From Myxosarcina sp. GA_180221_E-2-1-MAG-40_15 (lineage in GTDB: Bacteria; Cyanobacteriota; Cyanobacteriia; Cyanobacteriales; Xenococcaceae), in contig JAIMKV010000008.1 in assembly GCA_020692205.1 (NCBI GenBank), forward strand, positions 39,428 to 103,427: DNA of 64,000 nt, written 5' to 3'. A program made the position numbers and the translations under genes. The notes under the pieces are model-generated. The model was not told the origin of the DNA. It searched no databases and saw nothing but the letters and a program-made list of their open reading frames with translations. Shown piece after piece: positions 25,868 to 35,052 of the stretch (within the stretch, counting starts at the first letter, position 1; every line of letters begins with the position of its first letter).

Positions 25868-26965
25868 ATGCCAGAAAATATTGCGCTAAACTCCATAGTA
25901 CCTAAGGCGACTATTATCAATGCACCACCAGAAACTGAGAGTTCTCTCAAGCAATATGAACAGGAACTTGCAAAGTTATGTCAAGAAATTAATCTGCTTA
26001 AAGACAATTTGCGATTCAAATATCAAGAATTAGCCGTTCTTAGGGAAAATATTGCTGATAAAAAAAAAGTCAGCTCTAAAATAAATGCCAGAGCTGAAAA
26101 ACTTAGCGAGATTAAACTAAATCTGCCCAATTTTTTGATTATCGGAGTGCAAAAAGGAGGTACTACTTGGCTACATGAAAACCTCAAACGACATCCACAG
26201 ATATTTTTACCTAAAAGGAGAAAAGAACTAGAATTCTTTAGTTATTATCAGAAAAAAGTTGCTGATTATGGTTTAGGTTATTACTTAAAATATTTTAATC
26301 GGTTTGAAGATGTAATTCAGACAGAAAGGTTTAAGGCAATTGGAGAAGCTACTCCGAGTTATTTTTGGTCAACTAAACCTAGTCGTAAATGGACAAATCC
26401 CCCTAATAAATATTTTAACGAGCAAATACCTGATTCTGTAGTTAATATTTTGGGTTCAAAATTAAAGCTAATTCTTTGTCTTAGAGATCCTGTTGAAAGA
26501 GCAATTTCAGCTTATTTTCATCATATACAACGCGATCGCATCGCGTATGAATCACAAAGCATATTAGATGTTGGTCATCTACACGGCATTATTGACATGG
26601 GCTTTTATAGCCAACATCTTGCTGCCTGGCTAAAAACCTTTTCTCTGGATAACTTTAAAGTATTAATTTACGAACGAGATATTAAACAAAATAAGCAGCA
26701 AACCATTGAAAATATTTGTGATTTTCTAGATGTAGATCCTCAGCTATTTCCTTCTTTAACTAACTTAAATAAATACCATAACAGAGGACTAGAATATTGT
26801 ATTGAAGCCGACGGAGTATATTTAATCTCTCCTGATAGTAAAAATCGCACAATCGTGATCAAACAAGATGAATTACAACAACTAAGACAAATATATCGTG
26901 CTGATTATCTATCATTACAAAAAACTTTGAATTTAGATTTATCTGAATATTGGAAGTTTGATTAA
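25868..26965 (+). CDS. PAPS-dependent sulfotransferase with N-terminal coiled coil
   Basis: The 365-residue protein starts with about 75 polar residues including a predicted coiled coil (QYEQELAKLCQEINLLKDNL). It then has a canonical Sulfotransfer domain: LIIGVQKGGTTWLHENL near residue 92 (5'-phosphosulfate loop), ELEFFS, and CLRDPVERAISAYFHH near 203 (3'-phosphate motif). The later LIYERD and ENICDFLDVDP elements fit the heparan-sulfate-sulfotransferase-like group. It is expected to be cytoplasmic and to sulfate a sugar of the surface glycan. It is followed after 82 bases by a second enzyme of the same family. Confidence 0.9.
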   Translation: MPENIALNSIVPKATIINAPPETESSLKQYEQELAKLCQEINLLKDNLRFKYQELAVLRENIADKKKVSSKINARAEKLSEIKLNLPNFLIIGVQKGGTTWLHENLKRHPQIFLPKRRKELEFFSYYQKKVADYGLGYYLKYFNRFEDVIQTERFKAIGEATPSYFWSTKPSRKWTNPPNKYFNEQIPDSVVNILGSKLKLILCLRDPVERAISAYFHHIQRDRIAYESQSILDVGHLHGIIDMGFYSQHLAAWLKTFSLDNFKVLIYERDIKQNKQQTIENICDFLDVDPQLFPSLTNLNKYHNRGLEYCIEADGVYLISPDSKNRTIVIKQDELQQLRQIYRADYLSLQKTLNLDLSEYWKFD

Positions 26966-27047
26966 CCTTAAAAAAATAGGTTGTGTATGACCTAAAACAG
27001 CAGGATAAATCGATTTTCACTTATTACTTACCAAACCAAACACAGTA

Positions 27048-27878
27048 ATGTCCCAAACAAAACCAAACTTTCTTTGTATTGGTGCGCAAAAAGCTGGTAC
27101 TACCTGGCTATACAATATTTTGCAGCATCATCCTGATATCTGGATGCCACCGATGAAAGAAATACACTATTTTGACTATCTACATCTAAAACATATTGAT
27201 TGGCCGAGAAAGCGTATGCAACAATTACAAACTGCTCTTGGTCAATTTATTAAAGGTAACTTTAACTATCAAAAACTCGAATTTCTTGCCAAGATGGCGG
27301 TAACAGAAAAGTTCGACGATAATTATTATTTATCTTTATTTAACCAAGCAAATCGTAAAATTGTTGCCGACATCACTCCAGACTATTCAGCCTTAAATAG
27401 TCAAGGTTTTGCTCATATTGCTCAGCTTTTGCCAGAAGCAAAGATCATCTTTATTATGCGTAATCCTATCAAAAGAGCTTGGTCACAAGCTGTTATGCAA
27501 AGACGGAAAGATATTGCTAATCAAAAAAGTATTAGCCATCAAGAATGGATTGAGGTACTTAATAATAGTCGCAATTATCGATTGTCTAACTATATAGAAA
27601 CAGTCGAGCTATGTAAAAGTTATTTTACCAGAGAAAATAGACTGTTTCTAATCTATGATGATATTTGCGATCGCCCCTTAAAAACTATAGAAAAAATTTG
27701 TAGCTTTCTGGAGATAAATTATGAAGAAAAGGTTTTTACCGATTATGTAAACCAGAAGTTCAATGCTAGTCCCAAATATGAACTTCCTGTTAAAATAGAG
27801 TCTTTTCTTCAGCAAAAGTTAGAGATTCAAAGCAGCTTTGTACAAGAAACATTCGCTCCAGTTAGCTTTAAAAAGTAG
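27048..27878 (+). CDS. PAPS-dependent sulfotransferase
   Basis: This compact 276-residue protein is almost only the Sulfotransfer domain: FLCIGAQKAGTTWLYNIL at residues 8-25, KEIHYFDYLHL, and IIFIMRNPIKRAWSQAVMQR near 133. The 5'-loop Lys and the RNP-x2-R motif are intact, so it should be active. It resembles its upstream neighbour in layout but lacks the coiled coil, and the two differ enough to suggest different target positions on the glycan. Its stop is followed immediately by the next gene's open frame. Confidence 0.9.
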   Translation: MSQTKPNFLCIGAQKAGTTWLYNILQHHPDIWMPPMKEIHYFDYLHLKHIDWPRKRMQQLQTALGQFIKGNFNYQKLEFLAKMAVTEKFDDNYYLSLFNQANRKIVADITPDYSALNSQGFAHIAQLLPEAKIIFIMRNPIKRAWSQAVMQRRKDIANQKSISHQEWIEVLNNSRNYRLSNYIETVELCKSYFTRENRLFLIYDDICDRPLKTIEKICSFLEINYEEKVFTDYVNQKFNASPKYELPVKIESFLQQKLEIQSSFVQETFAPVSFKK

Positions 27879-27926
27879 TTGATATCACCTGGATTTTATA
27901 CCGAAGTAATATTAAAATTTAAAAAT

Positions 27927-29561
27927 ATGTCAAATATAGAGCTGCAAGATAAATTAGACACCTACAGTATTGAAGAACAAATCAAGGCGTATGAAAATAA
28001 AGTAAAACAAAATTTTCAAGATTGGCAAGAACTCGAAAGCTTTTCTATTTTACTAAAACAGAAAAAGATGCCGCTCAAAGCAGATTTTTTTTCTGGTCAA
28101 GCAGAAAACTTATTTTTAAATAGTTATCCCCAGATAGAGCGAGATGAACTATTATTTGAAGGTATTGATTGGGCAGATTATGTCGAGTTTTATATCGATC
28201 TAAAACGAGCCAGTTTTACTAAGCTTAGAGCAATTAGACATCTTTATCTTCACGGACTAGTTGAGGGAAGATTGGGTCGATATCTTATTGCCATAGAAAA
28301 AATTGATCTAGCAGTAAATTTTTTTACGAGCAAAATACTAAAATATCCTCAGAAAAAAATATTTTATATAGGTTATCAAAAATTATTAACCAAAATATCT
28401 AATTTGCCCGAAACAGCCAATCCAAACAAAAAAATAAAACAGCAAACTTTTAGTCCGTTAATTAAACTTCAACTACAACTAATCAAAGACAATTTATCCC
28501 TAAAAGAAAAATTGCTCCAGACAAAAAAGAGGTTGCAGCAGCTAGAGTATCAAGTAAAATATCAGGAAAAGTTAAATCAAGCAGACAATTTATCTAAGCA
28601 GGATATCTTAAAGCTTAAATCTTTAAAGAATGATCCACAATATCCGAAGGTGGGAGAAATATCCAACGACGACGTAGCGATCGCTGGTAAAGCTGACTGG
28701 ATTTTTATCAATGCAGGATCGAATAACCTAATGGAATATCATACGGGTAAAAAACAGCTTTCACCGCCAAAAATAAACCAATGGAATCAACTACTGCAAC
28801 AGAGAATTGAATGGCATCAAGTACGACAAATAGCATATCAGCATATATTTATCCCTAACAAAATCGCAGTCTATTCTGAATACTATCCCCACAATATTAA
28901 TGTTGTTAATAATAGACCAATTAAACAACTTCAAAAAAAATGTCAGCAGCTTTTTTTATATCCTATAGATCTATTTTTTGAACAAAAAGCTCACTATCAA
29001 CTATACGACAAACAAGATTGTCACTGGAATTTTTGGGGATGTTACTTTGCCTATAGTTTGATTTGCCAGTCATTAGGAATCAAGCCCAAGCTAAAATTAC
29101 TTGATATTCCGCTCAAAATCAGCAAAAAAAAGGGAGATTTAGGCAATAAATTTGGGCTTAAAGAAAGATCGCCACAAGCCGATTTCCAATTTACATCCCA
29201 GATCGCTTACGATAATCAAGTAATCAATCACTGTCATCAAGGTAGTATAAGAATTTTGAAAAATGAGCGGATACCTCACGGTAAGATGATCATTTTTGGT
29301 GACAGCTTTTCTAATCCTGGATTTCCCAACTACACGACCAAAAAACGCCTGGCTGCTAGACTGGCATCATTGTTTGCCGAAACTCTCAACGAAGTTCATT
29401 TTGTTTGGACTCCCTGGGTTGATTTCGCCTATATCGAGCGAGAAAAGCCAGATTTTGTCTTAACAGAAATGGCAGAAAGATTTTTAGTCAAAGTTCCTGA
29501 CGATCGCGATCATCTTCCCCTTAATGAATTTGCCGCCATGAAACTTAGTCAATACAATTAG
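27927..29561 (+). CDS. AlgX/AlgJ-like SGNH-fold protein fused to HY-x3-G-x2-EGR module
   Basis: I chose ATG 27927 (544 residues); the longer frame would begin at a TTG directly against the preceding stop. The N-terminal part contains FYIDLKRASFTKLRAIRHLY followed by LHGLVEGR, like the tyrosine/histidine module next to sugar enzymes (YPDV...HY...G..EGR). A coiled coil lies at about 190-225. The C-terminal part resembles alginate O-acetyltransferase AlgX/AlgJ: catalytic Asp364-x-His366 (DCHW) and Ser460 (FGDSFSNPG), with a late WVDFAYIEREKPDFVLTEMAERFL. It would acetylate or otherwise modify the glycan. AlgX/AlgJ act in the periplasm, but no signal peptide is visible here. Confidence 0.72.
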   Translation: MSNIELQDKLDTYSIEEQIKAYENKVKQNFQDWQELESFSILLKQKKMPLKADFFSGQAENLFLNSYPQIERDELLFEGIDWADYVEFYIDLKRASFTKLRAIRHLYLHGLVEGRLGRYLIAIEKIDLAVNFFTSKILKYPQKKIFYIGYQKLLTKISNLPETANPNKKIKQQTFSPLIKLQLQLIKDNLSLKEKLLQTKKRLQQLEYQVKYQEKLNQADNLSKQDILKLKSLKNDPQYPKVGEISNDDVAIAGKADWIFINAGSNNLMEYHTGKKQLSPPKINQWNQLLQQRIEWHQVRQIAYQHIFIPNKIAVYSEYYPHNINVVNNRPIKQLQKKCQQLFLYPIDLFFEQKAHYQLYDKQDCHWNFWGCYFAYSLICQSLGIKPKLKLLDIPLKISKKKGDLGNKFGLKERSPQADFQFTSQIAYDNQVINHCHQGSIRILKNERIPHGKMIIFGDSFSNPGFPNYTTKKRLAARLASLFAETLNEVHFVWTPWVDFAYIEREKPDFVLTEMAERFLVKVPDDRDHLPLNEFAAMKLSQYN

Positions 29562-29579
29562 TTACTAGTTTTGACTTTT

Positions 29580-29607
29580 GTAGGGGCGAACGGCTGTTCG
29601 CCCCTAC
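29580..29607. terminator. Perfect 12-bp hairpin between convergent genes
   Basis: GTAGGGGCGAAC, loop GGCT, then GTTCGCCCCTAC. The stem is perfect and GC-rich and lies between the convergent SGNH gene and the DUF3769 gene. TTTTG lies upstream on the plus strand, which becomes CAAAA after the hairpin on the minus strand. This palindrome type is frequent between cyanobacterial genes. It probably works as a bidirectional terminator. Confidence 0.75.
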
Positions 29608-29618
29608 GACTTCTAAAA

Positions 29619-31757
29619 TCATTGCTCAACCCCTTGAATTACTGGAGTAACACCTTGTGATCTAAAAGGTTGAGGATTACCGCGCCAGTTAAAGTCACTA
29701 ATCCGTAAACTAAATGAACCAATTTCCAGAACTGGATTATAACGTAGAACTATATTATGTGTCCGTCGGCTGTATTCCAAGAGGTAATCGGTGCTAATCG
29801 TATCATTGTCATTTAAATCGAGGGAAGTTTGATATCCTAGACGAATTGGACCATAAATTTGCTGAGTAATGCCAAAAGAGAGAATCTGACGATCTACTAA
29901 GCGATCAAAGAGAAAAGGAGATTCATCGCCCCGAATATTTTGGGAGTAGCTTAACTTAAATCCTGTATAGTCAAGCCAGGAACGGGAAAAATGACCAACT
30001 TGACCTTCAATACCGATGCTTCCTTCTAAAGATAATTGCGAGTCATTATTGCTATAAAAACTACCCACCCCCGAAACTCCAGTAAACAAATCCAAATAAG
30101 GAACTACAGGAACAGGAGTGTAGCGTAATCCTTGTTCTTGAGTGCTTGGTAATGCTTCTCCCCGCCAAATAGAAAAGTTTTTATTGAGAAATGCTGCTGC
30201 TTGATAGCGTGTGAGGTTAATGCGATCGCTATCTCGATTTGCCGCTAATAAGTCTTGTCTGTCGGTGTCGGCATTAATATTTTGAATTGACCCTTGATAA
30301 TATAAGGTTACGCCAGTATTGCCTACTGTTATTTGAGGCGAAGTTATGACTCCTCCAATGCTATTGCGCACCGTACGAAAACCTAAAGAACCATTAAATA
30401 GGCGATCGCGAAAATTATACTCCAAGGCAAATCGGTAGGGATTACTAAGATTACCTACCTTCTGCTGTAGCCCTACTTTAGCGCGCAAATTGGACTCAAT
30501 ATCATTAAAATCCAAGCTATTTAGACTAAAACTAGTTTCTAAGTCAGTTCTTGGTGTAAAAATCGCTTCTATCTGGCTATTTAACCCAAATGCGTCTGAA
30601 TTAAACACACCACCCTCCTCCTCTTCATTAAAACTAAAAGCGTCAGGAAACAAGGCGCGCTGCAAAAAATATTGCGGGGTAATCTCCCAGTTAAACTGTT
30701 GGTTGTTAATAATATTCCAGCTACGTTCAAGATATAAACCGCCTCTTTCATCCCCGTCAAAAGCGAGGTTAAATAATCCTGGACGAATAGGACGACTATC
30801 AAAGACAAACCCACCAACCAATAAAGGTATTGTCAAACTATCATCAACTACAAGGCGAGATTTATTGGTAGTTAGCCTACCTGTTAGAGAATCTAGCTGT
30901 TGGAAAGTTGCCGTTTCGGCGCGTAATTCTAATTCAGGTGGTGAAAAAGGATCATTAGTCAGGCGAAGATTTTTGGCTGTCCAAGTATCTGTCTCAAAAT
31001 CAACTCTTTGGGCCTCAAACCGCAGCCGATTAATAGTACCGCCATTAATACTGTTAATCTCGTCGCCTTCGCCGATTAGATCGATTCCCTGACTGCCAAT
31101 CGTTGTGCCGATGCCTTCTGCTGCCGTAACATCGGTTAGCGGCTGATTCTCGATTAGGCGATCGCTTAAGGCGCGATCCAAAATTGTTGGTTCTGATATT
31201 AGTCGTTGCTCAAAATCCGTATCTTGATTTAGACTAGGTTGATAGATTTCGCCTCCCGCATTAAAAATAACGCCTCGATCTGTAACCAAGTAATATTCAA
31301 ACCTTTCGCCTCTTAGGACTTGTTCACCCCGTTTGAGAACCACATTACCTCTAGCCACGGCAAAACGATCAGTTAAATTGATCTCTAGGCGATCGCTGGT
31401 CATTACCGATTGGGCAAAGCGCATTACCACGTTGCCTTCGGCAGTAATTACCTGTCTTTGTTGGTCATATTCTTGGCGATCGGAAATCACCTCAATTACC
31501 TCAACCTGTTCTACAGGAATCGATGGCTGGAAATTTTCATCCACAGGTATGGTAAATTCTTGTGTTTCTCCTTGACGTTCTTGAGTGATTAAATATGAAC
31601 CAGCCGTAACTGGCATTTGCGGCGACGAGGAACTTAAGCGATCTGGTAAAAAGCCAGCCGTCTTTTTAATATCTGGCGACTCTGAAGCTAATAAAGATGC
31701 TTGAAGCAAATACATCCATAAAGCTATTCCAACACAATACCGCAAAAAACTGACCAT
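29619..31757 (-). CDS. DUF3769 outer-membrane protein (LptD-like)
   Basis: This 712-residue protein has a signal peptide (about 1-26, MVSFLRYCVGIALWMYLLQ), then a linker and an OstA/LptA-like beta segment (about 95-170: VISDRQEYDQQRQVITAEGN, LEINLTDRFAVARGNVVLKR). The rest is rich in aromatic-ended beta strands typical of an outer-membrane barrel (LGYQTSLDLNDNDTISTDYL). DUF3769 is the cyanobacterial counterpart of the LPS-assembly protein LptD and is expected to deliver LPS to the outer leaflet. It is smaller than proteobacterial LptD and has no obvious disulfide pattern. It borders the glycan locus but is probably a core gene. Confidence 0.85.
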   Translation of the reverse strand: MVSFLRYCVGIALWMYLLQASLLASESPDIKKTAGFLPDRLSSSSPQMPVTAGSYLITQERQGETQEFTIPVDENFQPSIPVEQVEVIEVISDRQEYDQQRQVITAEGNVVMRFAQSVMTSDRLEINLTDRFAVARGNVVLKRGEQVLRGERFEYYLVTDRGVIFNAGGEIYQPSLNQDTDFEQRLISEPTILDRALSDRLIENQPLTDVTAAEGIGTTIGSQGIDLIGEGDEINSINGGTINRLRFEAQRVDFETDTWTAKNLRLTNDPFSPPELELRAETATFQQLDSLTGRLTTNKSRLVVDDSLTIPLLVGGFVFDSRPIRPGLFNLAFDGDERGGLYLERSWNIINNQQFNWEITPQYFLQRALFPDAFSFNEEEEGGVFNSDAFGLNSQIEAIFTPRTDLETSFSLNSLDFNDIESNLRAKVGLQQKVGNLSNPYRFALEYNFRDRLFNGSLGFRTVRNSIGGVITSPQITVGNTGVTLYYQGSIQNINADTDRQDLLAANRDSDRINLTRYQAAAFLNKNFSIWRGEALPSTQEQGLRYTPVPVVPYLDLFTGVSGVGSFYSNNDSQLSLEGSIGIEGQVGHFSRSWLDYTGFKLSYSQNIRGDESPFLFDRLVDRQILSFGITQQIYGPIRLGYQTSLDLNDNDTISTDYLLEYSRRTHNIVLRYNPVLEIGSFSLRISDFNWRGNPQPFRSQGVTPVIQGVEQ

Positions 31758-31804
31758 AAAGGGCTTTTTGGCAACAATTCAGTAGTATAACTCTTTCTTA
31801 GGAA

Positions 31805-31839
31805 AGCTATTAGCTATTAGCTGTTAGTTATTAGCTTTA
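31805..31839 (+). repeat. TTAGCT-type degenerate repeats before DUF3769 gene
   Basis: Several copies of TTAGCTAT/TTAGCTGT lie in the 164-base gap between the rnz and DUF3769 genes. They match the strings near 25304 and 35735. Confidence 0.6.
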
Positions 31840-31902
31840 ACTCTACGCAAAATGCTAATTCTGGATAATTAATTACTAACCATAAATCATAAGCAAAAGA
31901 AA

Positions 31903-31925
31903 ACCTACTACCTACTACCTACTAC
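31903..31925 (+). repeat. ACTACCT heptamer repeat overlapping the end of rnz
   Basis: Three units of CCTACTA run from 31903 into the rnz stop codon and the last codon of the gene. It is a third heptamer type in the window, and the last copy lies partly within coding sequence. Confidence 0.75.
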
Positions 31926-32890
31926 TTATTCCCAGCAGCACCCATCTTTACCTTCTCTTCTCTGCGTCGTGGCACTTCATAGGAATAAAAATCATAAGCC
32001 AGCTTAGTATTGGGAAAGATTGCTCTTGCTTCCTGTTTCAAATCATCTAGCTGAATCGGATTTCCTGGAGCATAACGGGGGCTAAAGTGAGTCATAATTA
32101 ATTGCTTCACCCCTGCTAGTAAGGCTACTTGGGCTGCCATAGTAGTCGTGGAGTGCATCTTTTCAAACGCCATCTCTGCATCCTGATGGGCAAATGTAGC
32201 TTCGTGAATTAAAACATCTGCATCTTGAGCCAGTTCTACCGCAGCATCACAAAATACTGTATCGGTGCAGTAAACTACTTTGCGACCCGTTTCTGGTTGA
32301 CCGCAAAGATCTTTGCCGTTAATTATACGACCATCTTCTAAAGTAACTACCTGTCCCTGTTTTAATTTGCCATAAATCGGGCCAGGGGGAATACCCAAAG
32401 ATTTTGCTTTTTCCAAGTTGAACATTCCTGGGCGGTCTTTTTCAGCAATACGATAGCCATGAGCAGGAATACGGTGTTTTAATAACTGACAGCTAACGCT
32501 AAATTCGTCGTCTTCGTATAGTAAACCTGTTTTGACAGTATGAATCTTGAGGCGAGAACCAAAGTTCATATAGGAATATTTAGCAGCAGCATAAAGATAC
32601 TCTTTTAAACCCTCTGGCCCATAAATATCGATCGGTTGACCAGTTCCAGCCAAGCCACAGCTAGCAATCAATCCTATCAAGCCAAAAGTATGATCGCCGT
32701 GCATATGAGTCACAAAGATACGTCGAATCTGAGAGCTTTTAAGATCGCTACGCTGAAGCTGATGTTGCGTTCCTTCACCGCAGTCCAATAGCCATACCTC
32801 GGCGCGCTGGGGCAGGCGTAGGGCTACACTCGACACATTTCGCGATCGCGTTGGTACTCCAGAACTTGTACCTAAAAAAGTTATTTCCAC
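31922..32890 (-). CDS. rnz: Ribonuclease Z
   Basis: RNase Z cuts tRNA precursors 3' of the discriminator base. The 322-residue metallo-beta-lactamase protein has the zinc motif H62-M-H64-G-D66-H67, the N-terminal FLGTSSGVPTRSRNVS and the HEATFAHQDAEMAF segment. A late Zn ligand lies in MTHFSPRY. Length fits the bacterial short form (RNase ZS). The C-terminal tail (RREEKVKMGAAGNK) is slightly extended and ends in a heptamer repeat. Confidence 0.95.
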   Translation of the reverse strand: MEITFLGTSSGVPTRSRNVSSVALRLPQRAEVWLLDCGEGTQHQLQRSDLKSSQIRRIFVTHMHGDHTFGLIGLIASCGLAGTGQPIDIYGPEGLKEYLYAAAKYSYMNFGSRLKIHTVKTGLLYEDDEFSVSCQLLKHRIPAHGYRIAEKDRPGMFNLEKAKSLGIPPGPIYGKLKQGQVVTLEDGRIINGKDLCGQPETGRKVVYCTDTVFCDAAVELAQDADVLIHEATFAHQDAEMAFEKMHSTTTMAAQVALLAGVKQLIMTHFSPRYAPGNPIQLDDLKQEARAIFPNTKLAYDFYSYEVPRRREEKVKMGAAGNK

Positions 32891-33199
32891 AGGGCTTTAT
32901 CAATGAACACTGAACAATTATCAATTGAACACTGCATGGTCAATAATTATCTTAGCAACAACTATCAAACTAACGATTTAGAATTGATTATTTAATACGT
33001 CCAGGATGAAATAACTTGACACAGCAAGTAAATAGCGAGAACCAAGCCAAATACATAACAGTATTGACATTCCCGTGATTATTACCTTAGTAACTAGGGA
33101 TTAGCCTATCGCCTTGGAATAAGACCAAAACAACTTGTTGTCGAGGCATTACTATTGGGTAGAAAGCTTACGCTAACCCGAAGGGTAGCGATGAGTAGT
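32891..33199 (-). other. Intergenic region between rpsA and rnz
   Basis: This 309-base gap carries the stable hairpin at 33171-33190 directly after rpsA. The rest is AT-rich and should contain the rnz promoter. I see no coding frame or RNA gene. Confidence 0.5.
33171..33190 (-). terminator. UUCG-capped hairpin after rpsA
   Basis: On the minus strand CGCTACCC, loop TTCG, GGTTAGCG forms an eight-base-pair stem with one mismatch and a very stable tetraloop, ten bases after the rpsA stop. A clean T tract is missing. Termination or 3'-end protection of the S1 mRNA is likely. Confidence 0.55.
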
Positions 33200-34147
33200 T
33201 CACGCCTCACTTTCAGCATCAGCTTCAGGCTGGCTCGCTTCTGGGGCAGTTTCCTTGACGGAACTTTGAGCCTTCTGCCATCTTTCCTCCGCGTTAGCCA
33301 TTACCTGGTCTAATTTTTCAATATTTTCGCCAGGATATTCTTCTAGAGCTTTGATGGAAAGAGACATGCGATTTTGATATTCATCGATCTGTTTGATTAC
33401 AACTTTAATTTCTTGACCCACTTCAAAGATAGTGTTCATCGATTCAACCCGAGAGCCACTAATCTCTTTGATATGTAGTAAACCTGTTGCCCCTTCGAGA
33501 TCGACGAAGACACCATAAGGTTTGATATTAACAATTTTACCCGCCATCAAAGCTCCTTCTCTGATGGTGTTCATCGCTACGGCGCGCATCGCATCTCGTT
33601 GAGATAAAACTAACTTGCGGTTTTCTTGGTTTACTTCTAAAAAAGTAGCGGTTAAAAGCTGCCCAACTAGAGATTCTAGATTATCTCGTTGCTGTAAGTG
33701 CGATCGCGGTATAAAGGCGCGCAATCCAAAAACTTCTCCCGTCACCCCACCTTTATTTGCTCCAGTGACGCGCACTTGGGTTGATTTGCCCGTTTCCGCC
33801 ATCTCCTTAATATCTGCCCAAGCTTGATCTAGGGCTAATTGTCGAATTGAGAGAGTAACTTGTCCCTCAGAGTCTTGTTCGCGAATAATTAAAAACTCTC
33901 TGGTTTCACCCACAGGTAAAATTGCTTCTAAGTTGTTCACAAAACCTAGTGCAGCTTCATTAGTGGGAACAAAAGCCGGAGATTTACCACCAATATCAAC
34001 ATATGCACCATCGGAGGTAACTTGGACTACCGTTCCCTGTATTTTCTGCCCTCGACTAAACTCATAATCATATTCTTGAAGAGCATTCTCAAAGTCTTCC
34101 ATGGAGAAAGCTTGAGCAGAGTTAGGGATTGAGGTTGAATCAGACAT
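33200..34147 (-). CDS. rpsA: 30S ribosomal protein S1 (cyanobacterial short form)
   Basis: S1 helps the ribosome bind mRNA. I start it at ATG 34147, giving 315 residues from MSDSTSIPNS; the longer frame from 34249 adds 34 residues not expected in this family. Three S1 domains are visible: RGQKIQGTVVQVTSDGAYVD, GKSTQVRVTGANKGGVTGEV and MAGKIVNIKPYGVFVDLEGA, the last with LLHIKEISGSRVES. Cyanobacteria and chloroplasts have this three-domain S1 instead of the six-domain enterobacterial one. The acidic tail fits. Confidence 0.94.
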   Translation of the reverse strand: MSDSTSIPNSAQAFSMEDFENALQEYDYEFSRGQKIQGTVVQVTSDGAYVDIGGKSPAFVPTNEAALGFVNNLEAILPVGETREFLIIREQDSEGQVTLSIRQLALDQAWADIKEMAETGKSTQVRVTGANKGGVTGEVFGLRAFIPRSHLQQRDNLESLVGQLLTATFLEVNQENRKLVLSQRDAMRAVAMNTIREGALMAGKIVNIKPYGVFVDLEGATGLLHIKEISGSRVESMNTIFEVGQEIKVVIKQIDEYQNRMSLSIKALEEYPGENIEKLDQVMANAEERWQKAQSSVKETAPEASQPEADAESEA

Positions 34148-34275
34148 AGTAGTGTATATGGTGAATATTAACGGAGCAGAAGTTGAAACTTGATTAAGTT
34201 TCTTAACCTCAAGCAAGTCGATACAGTCAAATAATGCTGACCGAATCAACTAAGGCTGAGTAAATTTTAAACTAC

Positions 34276-35013
34276 TTACAGCTTTTGGCTAAACAAGTCT
34301 AGCACTTTTTTCCAAGCAGCTTCGGCTGCATCAGGATTATAGCTCTCACGGCGATCGCACATAAACCCGTGAGTTGCGCCTGGATAACGGAATACTTGAT
34401 GGTCAATATTTTGCAGTTGTAATTCTGCCTCGATCTGTTTAGTTTGCTCGTTAGGAATTAGCGGATCTTCTGTGCCAAAAAAAGCGTAGATTGTCCCTTT
34501 AATGTCTTTGGTGCGAGTTATGGTGGGGTCATTTTCTCTAGGACACCAGGTCGCAATTTGCGCGCCATAAAAGGAAGCCGTTGCTGCAACATCTTTTAAA
34601 GTAGCTGCTAGATAGACGACATGACCACCAAAGCAAAAGCCGATTGTCCCAACTCCTGAGTGTTTAACTTCTGGCAAACTATATAGATAGTTGATCGTCG
34701 CTTGGATATCACTAATTAATTCACTGGCTTGAGTCAGATTTTTATATTTTCTGCCTAATGCTACTTCTTCATCCGAGTAACCGACTTCAAACTGGAGTGC
34801 TTGACGCTGATAGATGGCAGGAGCGATCGCTACATATCCTTCACTAGCCAGTCTCTGTGTGATCTCCCGAATATGTTCATTGACCCCAAAAATTTCTTGA
34901 ATGACGACGACACCTGGATAAGTTCCCGAAATCTTCGGCATTGCCAAATAAGCGTCAATCACCAGATCCTGATTTTGAACCTGCACCCATTTACTAGATA
35001 TTTCTACTGCCAT
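34276..35013 (-). CDS. Dienelactone hydrolase family protein
   Basis: The 245-residue alpha/beta hydrolase shows the DLH triad: Cys in GTIGFCFGGHVVY, Asp in FFGTEDPLIP and His in PGATHGFMC. The N-terminal WVQVQNQDLVIDAYLAMP and VVVIQEIFGVNEHIREI are typical of the family. It is a predicted cytoplasmic hydrolase of lactones or esters; the true substrate is unknown in cyanobacteria. It lies downstream of hisB on the same strand, with a 39-base gap. Confidence 0.9.
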   Translation of the reverse strand: MAVEISSKWVQVQNQDLVIDAYLAMPKISGTYPGVVVIQEIFGVNEHIREITQRLASEGYVAIAPAIYQRQALQFEVGYSDEEVALGRKYKNLTQASELISDIQATINYLYSLPEVKHSGVGTIGFCFGGHVVYLAATLKDVAATASFYGAQIATWCPRENDPTITRTKDIKGTIYAFFGTEDPLIPNEQTKQIEAELQLQNIDHQVFRYPGATHGFMCDRRESYNPDAAEAAWKKVLDLFSQKL

Positions 35014-35052
35014 ACTATTAATTATCTAATTACAAAAGTCCACTGGTCATGG

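Noticed and set aside
10681..29561. Classical Wzy-dependent capsule or O-antigen locus
   Set aside because: No Wzx flippase, Wzy polymerase, Wza/Wzc or initiating sugar-phosphate transferase can be recognised, so I did not call it by that name.
30490..31092. A 200-codon plus-strand open frame opposite the DUF3769 gene
   Set aside because: It is a shadow of the minus-strand gene: the minus frame has signal peptide, OstA-like region and barrel strands, whereas this frame has a serine-rich random composition and no recognisable motif.
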